This document shows, piece after piece, positions 61,076-64,000 of a stretch of 64,000 nt of DNA. A program made the translations under genes and the position numbers. Position 1 is the stretch's first letter. Each line of letters opens with the position of its first letter. Below the pieces are notes generated by a model that saw nothing but the letters and a program-made list of their open reading frames with translations, was not told the origin of the DNA and did no database searches. Origin of the DNA: Hormiphora californensis (taxonomy: Eukaryota; Ctenophora; Tentaculata; Cydippida; Pleurobrachiidae); assembly GCA_020137815.1 (NCBI GenBank), contig CM035354.1, positions 967,386 to 1,031,385 of the forward strand, read 5' to 3'.

Positions 61076-61830
61076 CTGGGTTTGGGAAGGGAGGGGGATG
61101 CGGAGGGGGGAGGGGTGTGGTAGTAGTGGATGTTTGTGTGGGGTGTCTGTGTGAAGGGTGAGCATGTGTAGGTCACCATGAACTGATTTGTAATCTCTAA
61201 ATTAGGCGATCTAATTTAGGCCCTACCCAGTACCCCACATCAGCGGAGAAAACCTTACTCTCGTTAATTAAGCTCTCATATTTAAGCAATCCAAAAACAA
61301 AAAGAATTTCTTCTATATCAAGAAACTAAACAAGTTGGGGGTGTTCTATTTTGTTGTGGTGTCTCTGAATTGTGTGATTTACATTTGAAAAGTTTCTCAC
61401 TAAAGCGTTTCTTAAAAATCGAGAGTAAGGTATATCTAAAAAGATGATGACAGTAGATAAATGTAGGATTTCCTAAAACCTGCTCCTAACCTCCGTACTG
61501 ATATCTAATCTCTTCATTAGGCCCTACCTCTCCACGTCCCAACAACCGATAAAAAAACTAAATAGATGTTGGATGTCCCTAAACCTGCTCCCATCCTTTG
61601 TACTGACTACTGATATATTCTCTCCTCATGCAGGGTCGAGACAGTGATATCTATTTGTTTGGAATATGACCAGATAGTATATGGGATCGCCTCATAACAA
61701 GCACAAAGCTGACAAAAAGCCCAGGACCAGTACACGATATTTAAATTAACCCTGTGCGATAGAAATTGGTAAGTCTCGTTAAAGTCAGAGTAGACAGAAA
61801 AAGAATTGGACAAGCTTGATTGATGTAGTA
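61076..61830. other. Noncoding stretch
   Basis: Two similar blocks share CTAAACCTGCTCC/ CCTAAAACCTGCTCC and TACTGAYATCTAATCTC-type text (about 61465-61530 and 61565-61625), and a partial duplication of TTTAGGCCCTACC at 61215 and 61518. A good acceptor-like CTCCTCATGCAG at 61634 leads into no open frame. No gene supported. Confidence 0.5.
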
Positions 61831-63185
61831 GAGCAGAACTCTCCGAGTATTTTCACTTTTCCCGCTCTGAAAAGATTAATTCCTCGCTCTATTATATTTG
61901 TTACCAGGGGGCTGGAACTCTATCTCGCTATGTTCTGTGGGCACTGGGCGTGTATGCCCGAACAGTGAACCTGCCCCGCCGTGTGTATAATAGAGAGCAA
62001 TTTCACAGCGAGGAATGTACCGCGCGGCCCAAAAAAAACTAAGGGTACGTTGGCCTTCTTTTCTCCCAGAATTTTGATTTCGATCACTCTGATATTTTGT
62101 CACAATATTTGTATAGTTACTCATTCGAGGAATCCGGAGTTTCAAAACATAAAAGTTTGAAGTTCATGAATGAACCCATTTTCTCGTTTTTCGGGGTTTT
62201 CCACGTTTTCTCATGGTTAAATTCGATTTTATTCTTAAAAATAGCAACCATGCATTAGAGTAAACAATAATAAATGGCAATCCGAGTTTTTATTAAAAAT
62301 GAATCAAGTTTAGTTGGTGAAATAAATGATTAAAAAACGGTCATTTTTACCAAACATCGATTTTAACCCGTTTTGACAAAAAATTGGTAAATTCAGGAGC
62401 TAAAAATTCGTACGGCCATTACACTTGATCGATATTGATGTTAGCCAGAATTTCGGCTCTCTATCTGAAAGTTCATTTTTACGACTGGAATGAATCCTAA
62501 ATGAACTTGAAAACAAGAAATCTATTCCAAACCGGAATTTCACAGTCGCCTTTGGGTAACGATTTTCTTTCAAATGCGACTAATTTTAGCTCAATTGGAC
62601 CACCACAAGAGACACAGTGGCCACTTTTCCAACACTAGGTCTGGTCAAGTGACCCCTATTGAACCGCTAGCGTCATTACTAAGTGCCAATAAGCAGGTGT
62701 AACGGTCACGTATCACGTATCACATCTCCTAATTAGGACGGTATACCGATACAGTGTCCGTTAGAATGTAAGTTCTCTTGCTAACACGTCATAATTTGAT
62801 GGGGATCACATGACCCAACCCAGACTTGGTAAACTGGTCACTGTGATTATTGTGGTGATCCAATTAAGCTCAAACTGGTCGCGTTCGAAAGAAAATCGAT
62901 AGCCAAACAAATTTGTAAAACTTTGGTACCAAAATATGGTCCCGTTTTGGCGTTCATTAAATGTTCATTCGGGCGAAAAAAATGAATTTTCATCCAGAGG
63001 GCTGAAACTCTGGATTCCTCGAATGAGTAACCATACAAATATTGTGACAAAATATCAGAGTGATTGAAATTAAATTTCTAGGAGAAAAGAAGGCCAACGT
63101 ACCCTTAGTTTTTTTTGGGCCGCGCGGTATCATTGTATCTTTTGAGAGCGGGAAAAATGGAAAATACTCGGAAAGTTATATGCTC
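61831..63185. mobile_element. 1.36-kb TIR element, TA target duplication, with nested insert
   Basis: Ends GAGCAGAACTCTCCGAGTAT and the inverse are flanked by TA (61829-61830 and 63186-63187). The inner arm pair (about 62016-62140 and 63005-63131) includes TAAGGGTACGTTGGCCTTCT. The left arm is split at about 61878-62015 by a smaller insert with ATTCCTCGCTC / GAGCGAGGAAT-like ends that the right arm lacks. The middle is AT-rich with no transposase. Confidence 0.8.
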
Positions 63186-63341
63186 TAAAGTCGGACTTTT
63201 TTGAAGTTGTCACCCCCCGTTTCGTGCGCGGAATGTTTTTGCACGTCACATCACATGTTAACGTGTGGTGTGCACGTCAAAATTGATAAATTTCACATGC
63301 GCGGTCATTTTGGGGTGACAACTTCAAAATATCCGACTTTA
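63186..63341. mobile_element. 156-bp MITE abutting the previous element
   Basis: Inverted ends TAAAGTCGGACTTTTTTGAA-GTTGTCACCCC and its mirror. It shares its left TA with the right flank of the 61831-63185 element, so one inserted at the target duplication of the other. A half copy is at 53322-53360. Confidence 0.8.
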
Positions 63342-64000
63342 CTACCTCAATCAAGCTTCTCCAATTCTGCTTCTGTCCACTCTCACTTCAATGCGTACGT
63401 CAGTATTCCCCACTGACCGGCTTCCTTCATTCATAGCTGTGACATGCATAACTAGAACTGTGACATGTGTATGTGTGTGTGTTTATAACTGTGTCAATAC
63501 ATTAATTGTCACTGAAAAGATAGTAATGTTGTTACTGTCCGAGTTATCTAGCTTATTCGGGTTTATAAATAAAAATATCAATATCCCCTATAACAAATGA
63601 AATTTTCATTTGTTATTGGGGATATTTCTTTGAAAAGGGATCAAGTGTACGGGTGTGGTTGTACCATAGTTTTGTGTTAGGACTATCCACTATAACTGTG
63701 TTACTGTTATTGTAAACTTAAATTGTAAATTGTTTTTTCCATTTCAGTAACTGAAGGAGCTGCTAGTGCAAAACTATATGTGGAGGACTACAAAATATAT
63801 AAATAGAGGACTACAAGTGCAAGTGCAGTACAGTGCAAGGGGATCGCTAGTGTCTAATGAAGCCGGCTTATCAATTATTGGCGTAATGACGTGGCTGCTC
63901 TGACTTACGATGACATTGGATCTGGTATTAATAAAGATTTGACTCTACAAAGACCATAAAAAGGCCATGGACTCTATATTCTAAAATACTCGAAGCTTAT
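63342..64000. other. Noncoding end of window
   Basis: A hairpin AATATCCCCTATAACAAATG with its near-inverse sits at 63580-63628. An acceptor-like TTTCCATTTCAG at 63747 precedes a stretch with stops in all frames that ends TTAATAAAGATTTG (63928-63941), which could be an untranslated last exon of a plus-strand gene; this is weak. No coding region is supported. Confidence 0.35.

Noticed and set aside
60573-61179. Met-Glu-Arg-Trp and His-Leu repeat frames of 130 to 190 codons
   Set aside because: Translations of GGAGAGAT and GGAGAT microsatellites.
61634-61770. Acceptor-like and donor-like signals bounding a possible plus-strand exon
   Set aside because: All three frames between the signals contain stops.

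Overview
This is a eukaryotic, almost certainly animal, window. Genes are split by short GT-AG introns, repeats fill most of the sequence, and the proteins are animal types: LITAF-domain proteins, a Golgi carbohydrate sulfotransferase, and a PH plus SH3 adaptor with SKAP-like layout. Compact genes in a MITE-rich, AT-leaning background fit an early-branching invertebrate such as a sponge, but nothing here fixes the species. I saw no bacterial operon, CRISPR array, rRNA or convincing tRNA.

Layout. 1-3.1 kb: a Penelope-like reverse transcriptase remnant and two related TA-flanked MITEs that carry GA arrays. 5.0-7.2 kb: the last three exons of an unrecognised minus-strand gene. 7.2-21 kb: mainly (GA)n/(CT)n microsatellites with no gene I can support. 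20.97-28.25 kb: two tandem minus-strand macro-domain paralogs, B and A, 245 bp apart and both complete when spliced by hand. 28.4-35.4 kb: a 78-bp satellite field broken by a solo LTR and by a recent RTE-type LINE. 35.3-39.6 kb: nine minus-strand exons of a PH/SH3 adaptor whose eighth exon is interrupted by a hAT-type MITE. 43.6-48.3 kb: a giant nested foldback element made of short palindromes. 48.9-50.2 kb: a plus-strand single-exon sulfotransferase. 51.7-56.1 kb: two minus-strand LITAF genes flanking a 1.3-kb foldback. 56.2-58.1 kb: the 3' end of a second LINE. 58-64 kb: MITEs, microsatellites and no supported gene.

The most unusual theme is that minisatellites and partial duplications start exactly at exon-intron junctions of the local genes and so copy real splice sites or coding ends. 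The macro gene A exon 2 donor is amplified to 48 copies. The end of the SH3 coding exon, including its stop codon, is the source of, or coincides with, the 78-bp satellite. Smaller junction duplications occur in macro A exon 5, adaptor exons 5 and 6, and the 5-7 kb gene. Other notable structures are a solo LTR with five evenly spaced palindromes before a TATA box, and the palindromic foldback. All gene models were spliced by eye from reading frame, splice consensus and phase; none was checked against transcripts or databases.
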